From contig OX438743.1 in NCBI GenBank assembly GCA_949316235.1, forward strand, positions 43,455,440 through 43,519,439: a DNA stretch of 64,000 bases. The letters run 5' to 3'. Made by a program: the position numbers and the translations under genes. The notes below the pieces were generated by a model. It ran no database searches and was not told the DNA's origin. It worked only from the letters and a program-made list of their open reading frames with translations. Each line of letters begins with the position of its first letter. The stretch's first letter is position 1. The DNA is from Oegoconia quadripuncta (taxonomy: Eukaryota > Arthropoda > Insecta > Lepidoptera > Autostichidae). This document shows, one piece after another, positions 35,101 through 46,912 of this stretch.

Positions 35101-38100
35101 AAGTTTATAAGCCTGTTTTAGTTAAAGTTTGTTTTGTCTCTGTCGTTCATAAGGAAATGTTGTAATGAAGGTTTGTTTGTAAGTTTATAAGCCTGTTTTA
35201 GTTAAAGTTTGTTTTGTCTCTGTCGTTCATAAGGAAATGTTGTAATGAAGGTTTGTTTGTAAGTTTATAAGCCTGTTTTAGTTAAAGTTTGTTTTGTCTC
35301 TGTCGTTCATAAGGAAATGTTGTAATGAAGGTTTGTTTGTAAGTTTATAAGCCTGTTTTAGTTAAAGTTTGTTTTGTCTCTGTCGTTCATAAGGAAATGT
35401 TGTAATGAAGGTTTGTTTGTAAGTTTATAAGCCTGTTTTAGTTAAAGTTTGTTTTGTCTCTGTCGTTCATAAGGAAATGTTGTAATGAAGGTTTGTTTGT
35501 AAGTTTATAAGCCTGTTTTAGTTAAAGTTTGTTTTGTCTCTGTCGTTCATAAGGAAATGTTGTAATGAAGGTTTGTTTGTAAGTTTATAAGCCTGTTTTA
35601 GTTAAAGTTTGTTTTGTCTCTGTCGTTCATAAGGAAATGTTGTAATGAAGGTTTGTTTGTAAGTTTATAAGCCTGTTTTAGTTAAAGTTTGTTTTGTCTC
35701 TGTCGTTCATAAGGAAATGTTGTAATGAAGGTTTGTTTGTAAGTTTATAAGCCTGTTTTAGTTAAAGTTTGTTTTGTCTCTGTCGTTCATAAGGAAATGT
35801 TGTAATGAAGGTTTGTTTGTAAGTTTATAAGCCTGTTTTAGTTAAAGTTTGTTTTGTCTCTGTCGTTCATAAGGAAATGTTGTAATGAAGGTTTGTTTGT
35901 AAGTTTATAAGCCTGTTTTAGTTAAAGTTTGTTTTGTCTCTGTCGTTCATAAGGAAATGTTGTAATGAAGGTTTGTTTGTAAGTTTATAAGCCTGTTTTA
36001 GTTAAAGTTTGTTTTGTCTCTGTCGTTCATAAGGAAATGTTGTAATGAAGGTTTGTTTGTAAGTTTATAAGCCTGTTTTAGTTAAAGTTTGTTTTGTCTC
36101 TGTCGTTCATAAGGAAATGTTGTAATGAAGGTTTGTTTGTAAGTTTATAAGCCTGTTTTAGTTAAAGTTTGTTTTGTCTCTGTCGTTCATAAGGAAATGT
36201 TGTAATGAAGGTTTGTTTGTAAGTTTATAAGCCTGTTTTAGTTAAAGTTTGTTTTGTCTCTGTCGTTCATAAGGAAATGTTGTAATGAAGGTTTGTTTGT
36301 AAGTTTATAAGCCTGTTTTAGTTAAAGTTTGTTTTGTCTCTGTCGTTCATAAGGAAATGTTGTAATGAAGGTTTGTTTGTAAGTTTATAAGCCTGTTTTA
36401 GTTAAAGTTTGTTTTGTCTCTGTCGTTCATAAGGAAATGTTGTAATGAAGGTTTGTTTATAAGTTTTTATGAATGAGAGGGTTAATGTTTGCAGCACCCA
36501 AACACTAATGTTTGAGATATCTCTGACACCCCATTTGGGATATACCTAGGTCGCGCTGTTATGTATCTTGAATTGGAATAAATACAGTGCATTAGGTCCG
36601 TAAAGAATGAAGTCAGGAAGGCCTGAGAATATCTTGGGTGGTGAGCTTGAAATATTGAGACCTTTTGAGAAAACTGTGGAGATTGATATAGGTATATATA
36701 TATATTTGAAACGCTCAGGTAGTTTTCTTTGATGACCTTAAAATGTAGACCATCGTTTCTATTATTATTTAGTAAGTACTATCAGAATGGCAAACAACAC
36801 TTGAAAACGTTACATTTTTTAAATTTATTTATTTATTTCCATCTTACATCTATCTTTACAGGTTTGGTAGGTGCCTAACTTAACTCGTAACTCGATAGTA
36901 AATTATAGCATATACTTGTCATTTTCATCTATCGACATAATTGTTTGGTTCGTTTTAGCGCATATACAAAAGCAATCCAGTAAGGACTCGAAGGAATCCC
37001 CCTCCCCTCCCCTATCGGCTCTGGCAACAAGAGTAGTCATCATTGTGAGTATCACACCACACGGTCCACTTAACCTATGATCTGTGCCTAAACGGTATAC
37101 ATTATAAAGACATTTCCTGTCGGTCGCTCGGATGGGGAGCAGGAAAGTGGACCGATTGACTTATCGAGACATTGATCTGCGCTAACGAGCCTTGACGAGC
37201 GTATCCTGCGCCGGCGCACAACGCGGCTTGATCACCGACAGCCATCATTAGGGTAAATACCTACCTGACGTAATTTTGACGACCTCAGCGGTAGGTACCC
37301 ATAGGAACTATTGGTTAATATGTGGCTATGAGCTTAGAACCGCGACTGTGGCGTTGAAATCCTGGATTCGATTATATTTTTTTTTTTTGATTCTGAGTGG
37401 TTTGGTTAATGTTTTTTTTTTATGCCCAACGGGTTGGTACTTGACCTCAATCACACCTGATGTTAAGTGAAGATAAGGCCGAAGGTGGTAGCGTACTGAC
37501 TCGGAAACCCCTTCTTATTCCGGGGACTGGCTATCTTATCTCTGACAACCGGAACACAACAATGCTATTAACATTGCTGCTTGGCGGCAGATTTGTCATT
37601 AGATGTCATTAGAAATTGTTTGTATAGTAGGTATAGCAACAGCATAGCTCTTAAATTAAAGTACGTAAACCTGCAATATACGAGCGTATACGAGAATCTA
37701 CCTGTAAGAGGCTCATGCAAGGCAAACGACTTTTATTCTATAACTTTTGGAAATTCACGAAAAAACAAAGGATGTATACTCGTTATCACCTGAAATACGT
37801 AGACAGCGCTCTGTTCGCCGAATCATCGAGAAATTGCCCACGTCTCATTAGTCGCGTGGTGGTACCGCACTAAACCAGCAATATTCAACTTCAAAGGTTA
37901 TTTTAATGTTTTCGTACATGAGAATAGCGAACCTATAAGCGAGCGGTTCGTGCGATCTACAAGTTAGGCTCCCGAGTATCTCTGAGGAATAAATTTCATG
38001 AAATCAATATATTAACTTTGGCATCGCAATATATTTACGAAAACTTAATGTACGTAAGAAAGAATCTGCATTTGTTTAGGAAAAATTGTGAAATACACAA

Positions 38101-41100
38101 TGTTAATACAAGATATAAAAATAAACTTGCTGTCCATAGCAGTCGCTTACACAAAGTCACTAAGTCATTCAAGGGACAATGTATACGCTTTTACAATAAG
38201 GTTCCGGTAGACATTCAAAATTTGCCTTTAAATAAATTTAAAACAACCATTAAACGGAAACTATGTGCCAAAGGCTATTATAAAACTGACTATCTGGATG
38301 ATAAGAATGCGTGGACGTGAACCGCTCGGCAATATCCAGTATATTTTATTCTTATTTTTCTTTGTCGAATCATAAATTTTACAATTAGGTATTCCAAATT
38401 GTATTTGTATTGACTTATTTAAAAAGAGCAACCCCTGGAGTTTCTTGCTCGTTCTTCTCTGGGGAGACTGCCTAGTGAATGAGCGATAACTGTATGTCAT
38501 GACGATTTCAAATGTTATTCTTATAACTTACGAAATAAAAACTTTTTTCATTTGATTTTGATTTATCCGAATGTCGCAATAAATTACCTGTATTGACGCG
38601 AGGCTCCACAGAAAAATCAGCCTTGTAGTTATTCATACAACTACAACTCATGCTGAGTAGAGACCTTTATGACACAACTTTAGGGCACCGATTCTAATAG
38701 CTCTAATACCTACTTTGTATTGTCAGTGTCATGGATGTTTATACATATAAATATTATTATCCACTCTTCTATCTATACGTTTTGCTTATTTCTAGACTAA
38801 GGGACTAGATGATCGGTGTAAATGTTCCAAATATTTATATTAGGTAGAGCGATTGAAATTCAGCACTAACATATCGCGTTATGTAAAAAAAACCGGCCAA
38901 GTGCGTATCGGAACAAGCGTAGAGCAGCTTGCCTTAAACAGATACCTATATTTAATTTAATTTTTGTGTTTGATTTTTAAACCATTAACCCCCGACGAAA
39001 ACGACAGGTGTTTTGTGTTTGACAGCGCGTGTGTCCAGTCCTTGTCCGGACGTATCTCAATAATGCGTGGTCAGATTTCAGTACAATGTTTTTATATTAA
39101 TAACTAAACTAAACATCATGTTTTTGGGAAATTACCGCAAACATAAATTGTATTTTTGTTCTGCAGAAGCACGGTGCTCGTGCGATTTACAAGTGAGGCT
39201 CCAGAGTGTCTATGAGAAATTTTAGGGAATTAACGAAAACTTAGTAAGAATGAATCTGCAACTGTTCAGGAAATAAACAAGGTAATACAAGATATAAAAA
39301 CCAACTTGCTGATCATATCAGTCGGTTACACAAAGTCATTCGGGGCATTGATAAGGTTCAGGTAGACTTTCAAAATTTGCCTTTAAATAAATCTAGTGCC
39401 ATCATTTCGGATCGGTTACACGCGGAAACTGATTTCGACGAATATCTCGATTTTGGCTGGTGCCAATTTTATATAATACAATACAAAACAATACAATACA
39501 AATACTCTTTATTGCGCTAAATAATTTACAATAATTTTGATGATGACAATAGAACACAATTAGGCGGTCTTATCACTAAAAGCGATCTCTTCCAGACAAC
39601 CCACAGCTATGGGACATTTGAAAAAAAAACTTTTGTAGGTAGAAAAACAGGTAGGGTGCACGATACTACCAAATAAAGAAATAATTATAGATAAGTGTGG
39701 ATAAATATAATAATAATATCATTATAATAGACTTACTTAATAATATAAATATAATTAATAAATATATACAATTTTATATAATTTCCATTGTATTACAAAA
39801 AAAACGGTAAAAACCTACTTGTTAGTTAAAATATTTGCAAATGAAATGAAAACACTATTATTGTTGTTGAAATATTTAGTGAGGGCACACAGCTCTACCA
39901 CCACTGGAGGATGCTACTAATTCAAGTTGCAACTGCCACCACTGGGGACATAGGTGGGGGCAGATGGGAATATAGGGGCGAGCCGACCTCATGAAATCAG
40001 TATCCAAGCAGTAATAATTATGTCGGATCGACCACGTTATACTATACACATTGGTCATGGTGGTCGGGCGGTCGACGCCAGCCAAATCAGAACGTCTGAT
40101 AATAGTTTTAATTACATGACGATAAAGATGTTTTATTTGTGAAAATAAGTAAAAATAAATAAATTGTACGACTGTAGTGTATGAATCACCTTTCCCCGTA
40201 TGGTAGTATATACCTATATTTTAGTTAGTAAGGTGCAGGAGACAATAAAAGACCATCGTCTGAGTAACTTGTGTCTAATTTGTGTCACTCCAAGTTCCCA
40301 CACCTCATCATGAGGTACTAACTGAAAGATGGGTAATACTACCATACGGGGAAAGGTGATTCATACACTACAGTTGTACAATTACTGATTCATCTAACTA
40401 TTATTATAAATGCGACAGTTTGGATGTTTGTTTGTTGCCCCATCACGTCGAAACGGATGAACGGATTTGGACGAAATTTGGTAAGTAGGTAGAATATACC
40501 CCGGATTGAGACATAGGATATTTTTAATCGCGATAAAGTGAGTAGTTCCCGCGGGATAAACAAATTTCCGCGATAAAGCTATTCCACGCGGGAGAAGCCG
40601 CGGGGGGAGAGCTAGTATTTTATATTACCTTGATTTTGAATATTTATGTATTATGTAAATAAATAGCAGGTGTAATGCTACGTGTTACGATGGCACTGAC
40701 ACGGACCTCATTCATCTTCTAACTAATATTATACACTCGAAGCCGCAGGTTATATTTTTAATACATTGTACAGAATTTAATTTAACCACAATCAAAATGA
40801 CGAGTGTGTGTGTGCGTGTGTGTGTGTGACAGGGGATTTTTTTTATATAAACTAGGGGAAAGATTCTCAGCCTCGTTTTATGAAAATCAGTTACAACGAC
40901 GACGTTTAGAAAATATTTAGCTTTTAACACAGTCGTTTTTTGGTTGATATCTTATTCTTTTGGGGGATACCTAAATTATCAGCTCTAGCTAGGTTAGGCT
41001 GTCACAATGATACACCGCGAGAAGGATAAAGACGGATCGACACACATGGCCAAAGTAAATGGTTCCTACCTAGTTAAGCTACGGAGCCCCACAAACGAAA

Positions 41101-44100
41101 TCATATAGCGAATGTACAGTCAGCTTTTACCGCCTCCGTGGCTCAATGTAAACAACATTGGGTTTACGATTCGGAGGTCGCGGATTCGATCCCCAGCGGG
41201 GTACATGTTTGTGTACTCGGTTTGGTTGGTGGTAGGGCATTTTAAATGTCCGCCTGGCTAGCTACCACCATCTTATCTAAATCTGCCGCCAAGCAGCAAT
41301 GTTAATAGCATTGTCGTGTTCCGGTTGTCAGAGATAAGATAGCCAGTCCCCGAAATGTGTTGGGGTTTCCGGGTCAGTACGCTTCCATCTTCGATCTCAT
41401 CTTCACTTAACATCAGGTGTGATTGAGGTCAAGTACCAACCCGTTATGCATAAAAAAAAAAAAAAGAAAAAAAAGCTGCAGAGAAACCAGACCCCCCGTA
41501 CTTATTAGTCATTATGTGAATAGGGGGTTTGATTTCTCTGCAGATGATTGTACCTAAAGGTCGAGGCATACAATACACTTTTTAGCATCGGCGAAACATT
41601 TATTTTAATGTCTGATACATGATATCATTTGTTGAATGTCAATTTGAATCTGCTGAAAATATAATAATAGGGCTTATGACATAGTTGGCTTGCCCACAAT
41701 CGATTTCGATGATTTCAACTAAGTATGCCAAAATTTAGTGCCCAATTGTGCTCAATGCACACAAATAGTGCTACTGTATTTTAACACATTCAGTGATACA
41801 TCACGCTTAAGTTTACACGTTGATAGATACTTTCTTTCACTAAGCAAATCAACTTGCGTGAAGTTAACGAAAACTGATGTACGTATTGCTTATGTCAATA
41901 CATAGTGCTTCTTACATGCTACGTTTTCATAATAGTGCTGGAGCACATGAGAAAATATGGTACATTGTTGACGTCAAATTGACGCTTTGACTCCTGAGAA
42001 ATCAAACCAAATGGCATCAAACGGCAGGACAAGTGTGTGCTTTGTGCCTACCACTATGCAATAGTTACTGATGGATGATAAATACGTATGTAGTCACGTA
42101 CACACACACACACACACACACACGCATGCGTGCGTATACCTACGTAGTTAGATAAGCATATTCTAAAAACGAATGAGTAATAATAACAAATAATTGGAAT
42201 TGGTCACATATAAATAAACTCTAGACCGAATCAAACTACAATGATAAGTTTTGCGCGTATTTCGTATGAAATATAAACAACTTAATTATTTTGGTTTGCC
42301 AATGTATGAGGATGGAGTGCTGGTTAATCCTGGTCTTTTCCTACTTTGAGAAGTAAACGATCAACCTTCTAAGTATGGTTTGAACATGCAGACCCGATTT
42401 CTACACATAATTAATTACCCTTCAATATATCAGAATATGTTACTGAACTCACGCAAAACTTTATAAGAAAGAATATATTTTATAACCTGCGCAAAAGTTA
42501 CATCGGCATCGGCAATTTTTTTTTTTTAATGCACAGCGGGGTGGTACTTGACCTCATGCTATGCTACATACATATTAAGAACACGACAACGTGCAAATAT
42601 TTTTACTTCGAATATATGGGCCTAAACTCGACGACTTCCCCATCCACCTCCTAACTCCATCATCAGAACAGCTGCAAAATACCAAATTACAGTATTGTCA
42701 TCCGAACGCTTATACATATATTTCAATTGACTTCCAAGATTTGTTAGTTACAAGTGAAATGCCCTACCACCAACCAAAAACGGAGTACTGGACGTGTCTG
42801 GGGATCGAACCCAGGACCTCCGTTTTGTAAACCTTGTGTTGTTTACATTGAGTGGTTACAATAAACACATATTTTTATTTAGACCGTTTAATCAATGGTG
42901 ATCTAAGTACGGAACCGTCGCGTATGTCAGGGCACGAGTTATTTTTGTAACAAAATTTCATTTAGAATAACAATTGCAATGTAGAGGTTACAAGTCAGTG
43001 TGTTAGTGCGGGTCTCTAATAAGTATGTAAGTATGGAAGCGACAAGAATACAGTCGTACATAGCGACGTTGTTTATTATTGCTTATTAGTGCAATTCTTT
43101 AGATAGCACTAGCATAATGGTAAAGCAATCTGTAGTGTATCGCCCTCTGAGCTGTGGTTTCCGGGTTCAATACTCGGTTGGGCAGATTTTGAAGCTAATA
43201 ACAGTGAGTATATAGCTGGTGCTCGCTCGACAGTCTGGTCTTCAAAAATTTGTTATTTTTGCCGTTGACTCGATTAAAACAAGAAGTTGGTGCTTTTTAT
43301 TTATGGCGCTGATGTGATGGCAAAGTTTTTGTTTCAGTCTACCGATTTGAAAATATCTACGAAATTTGATGAAAATTGCTTCAAAATATTTAACTTTGGC
43401 ATTGATTTGATTTGTTTACACTTATATGATATTGTCATAGTCTCTCGAGGACTTTATTAAATGAAGAATGACACATCGCGTCGATGACATTCCTAATTAT
43501 AACATAATACAAAACTATAAAATGCAGTTGAAATATTTGGTTCATTGGTCACCTACCATCTCCGTCTATCACAGTTCACTGCAATATTAATTTTACACAG
43601 ATTTTCAAAAGAACGCCAAACTGGATTGGGAACAATAACTGGAGAGGGAACTTCTCATAAAAAAATCAGTGTACAGTCTGAAACAGATAACCTTTACATC
43701 CTGTTATAATACAAATTAAGGTTTCTCAGGAAACCATTAATGTTATTCGATACTCTTGCTGTAACTAATTTAAAAATATATCCAAAAACTTCCAAGATTT
43801 TCTGAGAAAGAAAAACGCATAATGGATCAGATTACTCAAAGATTATCAACCAATATGTTACCTTTTATCTTAACCAGGTTATAAAGCTGTGCATTAATAA
43901 CTGTAATAGTTAATGTTTTTGCTAATTATGTTTAGTTTTCACTACACATGCTGTAACCTATAATAAAGCAGCACTTAGAATCTATCACACATCACAGGTG
44001 CATTATGTTTGTTATAGTGAATGTCTTGTTGGTTATCCCTAAACAAAAAAACAAAATAAGAAACTTAATTTATATTGTGCAGGCCTGTGAATGTGTAGGT

Positions 44101-44492
44101 ATCTGTTATATTATTGATTATTATGGAAAACATAAAACACGAATATTAAATAAGTGATGCTTAATTATTGTTTCAAAGTCTCCTTCTGAGGAAGAGTACA
44201 TTGCTCTACCTTTCATCCACATTTACACATTAAATTAAAGTTTCACGAGGAGCAAACAAGGTGAGGGAAGTTTTTGAGGTCTCGAGGACATTATGATTTG
44301 ACAAGTTTGGTCGTGATGAGTATAAAAACATCACGAAGGATCTCTAATGTAGAGCTCCTTCCAACCACTAAGAAACAAATGCGTCATCTACAACAATATA
44401 CATCTCACAGAATAGTAATATTTACCACAATCCGTGTAGAATTTCGCCTGCGCACAAGCAACGAGAATTGCTACAGTTGTGAGGAACAACAT
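31991..44492 (-). CDS. NPC2-like secreted lipid-binding protein (ML domain)
   Basis: NPC2-family proteins bind sterols and other lipids in lysosomes or extracellular fluids; insects have several paralogues, also used in immunity and chemosensation. Exons in transcript order: 44492-44426, 34191-34078, 32888-32770, 32128-31991. They total 438 nt, 145 aa plus stop, all in phase. Residues 1-16 form a signal peptide (MLFLTTVAILVACAQA). The mature protein has six cysteines (22, 37, 44, 90, 97, 137) in the family pattern: DCG, SGCP, KEC, DAC, LACP and LVC. It also has the EVHGII strand, CPLKSGDK, an N-glycosylation sequon NAT (51-53), and the C-terminus VIIPAKIN. Length is typical. Intron 1 is 10.2 kb. 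TATA and initiator-like sequences lie upstream, and AATAAA occurs about 185 bp past the stop (31808-31803). Which NPC2 paralogue this is cannot be told by eye. Confidence 0.94.
32255..32315 (-). mobile_element. RTE 3' end fragment
   Basis: cccactgctggacaaaggcc and ccccaaagatct, the reverse complement of the RTE C-terminus, in NPC2 intron 3. Confidence 0.65.
32650..32689. repeat. Perfect 16-bp hairpin, 8-nt loop
   Basis: tacagagagactataa (32650-32665) pairs perfectly with 32674-32689. It sits in NPC2 intron 3, 80 bp past the exon 3 donor. Confidence 0.85.
32770..32888 (-). CDS. NPC2-like exon 3
   Basis: Two completing bases plus 39 codons: TAVSELEAEVHGIIMNLPVP to SGLACPLK. The donor AAG|GTCTTA is atypical at +3, but the phase and family alignment (CPLK-SGDK) fit exactly. 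Confidence 0.92.
33340..33665 (-). repeat. SINE family S1, near full length
   Basis: Minus-strand tRNA-like head at the right (cctccgtggctcaatgtaaa) and poly-T with gtacttgacctcaatcacac at the left. Compare 41128-41472. In NPC2 intron 2. Confidence 0.8.
34078..34191 (-). CDS. NPC2-like exon 2
   Basis: SALATVQLVGVSGCPDDAKE to ISIDFTP. Acceptor gtcgcag|GC and donor T|GTTAGT. Confidence 0.92.
34760..36476. repeat. Tandem array: 21 copies of an 80-bp unit with inverted repeats at its ends
   Basis: The unit (starting aagtttataagcctgtttta, 80 bp) is repeated head-to-tail from 34781 to 36460. The copies look identical by eye except for the first three bases of the first copy and one G-to-A in the last. 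A 22-bp inverted pair (34760-34781 and 36455-36476, 20 of 22 matching) borders the array. The unit length is not a multiple of three and no ORF crosses it. It lies in intron 1 of the NPC2-like gene. True copy number may differ, because identical arrays are prone to assembly collapse. Confidence 0.97.
36477..37412 (-). other. NPC2 intron 1, segment after the array
   Basis: No exon or firmly recognised repeat. A GC-richer stretch at 37120-37230 has no coding support. Confidence 0.6.
37413..37595 (-). repeat. SINE family S1, 3' part
   Basis: Poly-T, then acttgacctcaatcacacct and the body to ttggcggcagatttg; the head is missing. Confidence 0.7.
37930..38565 (+). mobile_element. LINE-A, 5'-truncated 3' end
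   Basis: Plus-strand ORF end: LASQYIYENLMYVRKNLHLF, RYKNKLAVHSSRLHKVTKSF and YYKTDYLDDKNAWT with stop, then a 3' UTR with gagtttcttgctcgttcttc and a tttgattttgattt tail. Jockey/CR1-like. Confidence 0.8.
38720..38830 (+). repeat. SINE S2 body fragment
   Basis: gtcatggatgtttatacata and gactagatgatcggtgtaaa. Confidence 0.55.
39160..39402 (+). mobile_element. Degraded LINE-A fragment
   Basis: Diverged copy of the 37930-38240 block, with several deletions and stops (compare tacaagatataaaaaccaac and tttgcctttaaataaatcta). Confidence 0.65.
39475..39625 (-). mobile_element. LINE 3' end
   Basis: Minus-strand tail: caatacaaatactctttatt and ttatcactaaaagcgatctc. Same family as 7790-7965. Confidence 0.65.
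40162..40383. mobile_element. 222-bp MITE with near-perfect ~47-bp TIRs
   Basis: Left end to about 40208 and right end from about 40337 are inverted repeats with one mismatch (gtgtatgaatcacctttccc; ccgtatggtagtat). No ORF. In NPC2 intron 1. Confidence 0.85.
40395..40620 (-). repeat. Lepidopteran-type interspersed repeat
   Basis: Opposite-strand relative of 19311-19505: tataaatgcgacagtttgga at one end and ggggggagagctagtat at the other. It begins about 12 bp after the MITE. Confidence 0.6.
40803..40828. repeat. GT microsatellite
   Basis: Interrupted (GT)n run of about 26 bp. Confidence 0.85.
41128..41472 (+). repeat. SINE family S1, full-length reference copy
   Basis: tRNA-like head (cctccgtggctcaatgtaaa) with B-box-like cggattcgatccccag, an approximately 250-bp body, and A-rich tail at 41450-41474. 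Best-preserved S1 in the window. Confidence 0.85.
41476..41543. repeat. 68-bp hairpin abutting the SINE tail
   Basis: ctgcagagaaaccagaccccc at the left pairs with gggggtttgatttctctgcag at the right with two mismatches. Confidence 0.75.
42100..42125. repeat. CA microsatellite
   Basis: About 12 uninterrupted CA units. Confidence 0.88.
42518..42865 (-). repeat. SINE S1, split and degraded
   Basis: Minus-strand tail block at 42518-42556 and head block at 42755-42865 (gatcgaacccaggacctccg), with about 200 bp of unrelated sequence between. Confidence 0.55.
43105..43240 (+). repeat. Probable tRNA-headed SINE
   Basis: gcactagcataatggtaaag (A-box region) and tccgggttcaatactcggtt (B-box region). The arms do not form a tRNA. 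Confidence 0.45.
43241..44425 (-). other. NPC2 intron 1, 5' end
   Basis: AT-rich; no exon, array or recognised element. Confidence 0.6.
44426..44492 (-). CDS. NPC2-like exon 1 (signal peptide)
   Basis: 22 codons plus one base, MLFLTTVAILVACAQA then KFYTDC; donor G|GTAAAT. The ATG is preceded by aaaca, a good insect context. Confidence 0.92.
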
Positions 44493-44663
44493 TTTGTTTG
44501 AATAAGGCCAAGTGTCGCGCGGACGAGTTGTGGACGCGCTTCGCGGCGGCGGCGGGCGGCTGAGGACTGGCCGTGACGAGTGGCACGACGGGTGACCTTA
44601 GCTGCTGTGTGCGCCCGCGCAGGTCAAAGAGTAATCACGACACAAAGACTGGTAAGGTCGCTG

Positions 44664-44694
44664 ACTGATAGTGCTGAATGGGATACCTATATAG
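44664..44694 (-). promoter_or_regulatory. Candidate NPC2-like core promoter (TATA + initiator)
   Basis: On the minus strand CTATATAGG (44694-44686) is followed by TCAGT (44668-44664), an arthropod initiator. The spacing of 27 nt from the first T of TATA to the initiator A (44666) is correct. This predicts a 5' UTR of about 174 nt that is GC-rich near 44530-44560. Confidence 0.5.
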
Positions 44695-45075
44695 TGATAC
44701 GGATGTGAGATAGGGGACGAGTAACAGTAACGTACGGTCGTAAGTTGAGGTATAGCAGCAGCGGCAAGCTCGAAGCCATGGCGCGTGCTGGGCCATCCTA
44801 TACCACTGCAAACTAATACTATAAAGGCAAAAGTTTGCATGTTTGTTACCAAATTACACTGTGAATGCTGAATGGATCTAGATGATGACATTTCGTATAG
44901 AGATCAACTACACAGGTATTGTTATCACGTGAGATGATAAACTGATACCAGGCAGGCGGAGGATTATCTAATAAACCTTAGCTATTGTAGAGGCTTCTTT
45001 GTGACTCAATAATTCACCCACAATGTGAGCATATTGATGTGTTTAGATTGTCTCGCTGGGAATGACAATTCTGTC

Positions 45076-45200
45076 GTATGGCTTAGTGGTTAGAAAGCCG
45101 ACGACGTACTTGAGGTTTCGGCTTTGAATCCCGCCCCCATTGTCTCACTCAATGGGAATGCACTCCAACGCCAACTGTCAATTAGTAGGACTTCAAACAT
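45076..45200 (+). repeat. Probable tRNA-headed SINE
   Basis: atggcttagtggttagaaag (A-box region) and cggctttgaatcccgccccc (B-box region), then a non-tRNA body. Confidence 0.5.
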
Positions 45201-46679
45201 GACATGCCATGAATGGCAAAAGACATGTCAATGTTTTCATTGCCCCTTGAAGTAAGACAATAAGACGGCAGGTCGGGTGTAGGTAAACTAGGAAAAAAAT
45301 CTGCTGTCTGTTATTTTGGAATGACCCAGAATATATGTCTATATCCAGGCAAACTTGTACCGCATACGACTTCATTCGCTTATTGAATTTGGTAACGTTA
45401 AGTAGGTATTAGGTAGGAGGTATTGTGCGCACCTGCGCGTACGGTTCGTTTATAATCTGTGACGGTGCGCGGAATCGTAGCGCAACAACGCGCCGGATTT
45501 CGGGAAAATCGCACGCACTCGTTACGGATCACCTAAATACCTACCATTGCTTCAATCAATTAATGGACTGGTACAGTACTGATACAGTTCATGGACCAAT
45601 ACAGCTCCAGGCCTCTCCTACAACACGCGCCGTTCATACGGTCACGTTCAAAGGTAGCTGGAGATGAGCTGGAGAGCTCATAAGTACAATATTTCTATTA
45701 CATTTGATTCTTGTGCTGAAAGATAAATACAATTTTGAACGAGTCTGTACATTGACACATTAAATACATAATAAGACGATTCGTTGAGATGTGTCAGCGC
45801 AGTACGGAGAAGTTTGTAGAGGTAGAGTTTTGAAAAGTAGCTTGTTTAACCCCGGAATCGAAAAGATAAAAAATGCCGACAAACTTTCTAGGGCATCAAT
45901 CGGTCGGGTCAATCATAGTGATAAAATCCTAGAGGGATTTACATATTGTTGATCTAAAGGATCACCGCGAAATGGAGCATGTCTTTAAATTTTATCTGAA
46001 GTTCGTTTTTGTATTACTTACAGTAACTAGATATACTGCTTGGGATTTTCTTCGGTAATTAATCACCGAAGAAGATGCGCAAGCATTTACTGGGATAGAG
46101 TGCTTCATCGTAACTGTACATAGCACATCAAAAAATCCCTAAACCGTCAAACTTGCATGAAGATGAAAGTAGAATAGACGATGATGAAGGAAAATGTGTC
46201 ACCTGCGGCTGTTTAGGGGTCGTCTCCGTCTCATATCAGAAGTTGTCTATCAGGTTTAGTGAAGATGTAGCGCTAACCCGCTATGACGTAGGTACTTACT
46301 AGGTGGAACTTGGATTAATTACTCGCCAAGAATACGTATAAAACAAATAGGTATTTCACTATTACATAATCTCGTAATACATGTTATGTCACAGCTCATG
46401 GTTAAATGAGCATACATTGTGCTACCACCGCGCACCGAGGAGATACCATCGACCATACCATTATAGAGTTATAGGCAATAGGACTAATTCAATACAAAGC
46501 ACACCTATCGCTTTATCCCAAATAGGGTGGTCAGTGCTATCTTCAACAAATGTTCAACGCGATGCACATCGTCGTTGAAACGTGCAAGTCTATTTTTGGT
46601 GTAAAGTCAGACGCTTTTTACGACTTCCGCGGGAAGAGACTGGTCAGAGCGAAGTAGAGACCCAAAGTAGCATCCTTCA
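45201..46679. other. Intergenic region
   Basis: No gene recognised. A GC-richer open stretch at 45425-45667 lacks family or splice support. A weak LINE-tail-like block occurs near 46078-46115. Confidence 0.55.
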
Positions 46680-46912
46680 TTAGATGATAATCATCCTTGG
46701 ACATAACCAGCTCGTTTGCATGCAAGGCTATTTCACAATTAATAATGAAAGGTGATTGTGCTTTTATGTAATATAAAAACCTGTTTTAAAAGAGCAACTC
46801 TTCGAGTTTCTAGCTTGTTCTTCTCAGGGAAAAATTGCCTTTTGGACAAGCAGTAGCTTAAAAAAGTTTAACTGACTATTTTAAGTGTACCCTGACTTTG
46901 AGTCATTACTGG
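46680..46912 (+). mobile_element. LINE-B 3' end
   Basis: Shares ggacataaccagctcgtttg, agcttgttcttctcagggaa and gactattttaagtgtaccct with 52270-52500. Confidence 0.75.

Noticed and set aside
34781..36460. CRISPR array
   Set aside because: Units are contiguous 80-bp repeats without spacers, in an animal intron with no cas genes.
40803..42125. Microsatellites as regulatory Z-DNA
   Set aside because: GT and CA runs are common intronic repeats; nothing else supports a role.
45425..45667. 80-codon plus-strand ORF in GC-richer sequence
   Set aside because: No motif, no splice support and no start context beyond chance.
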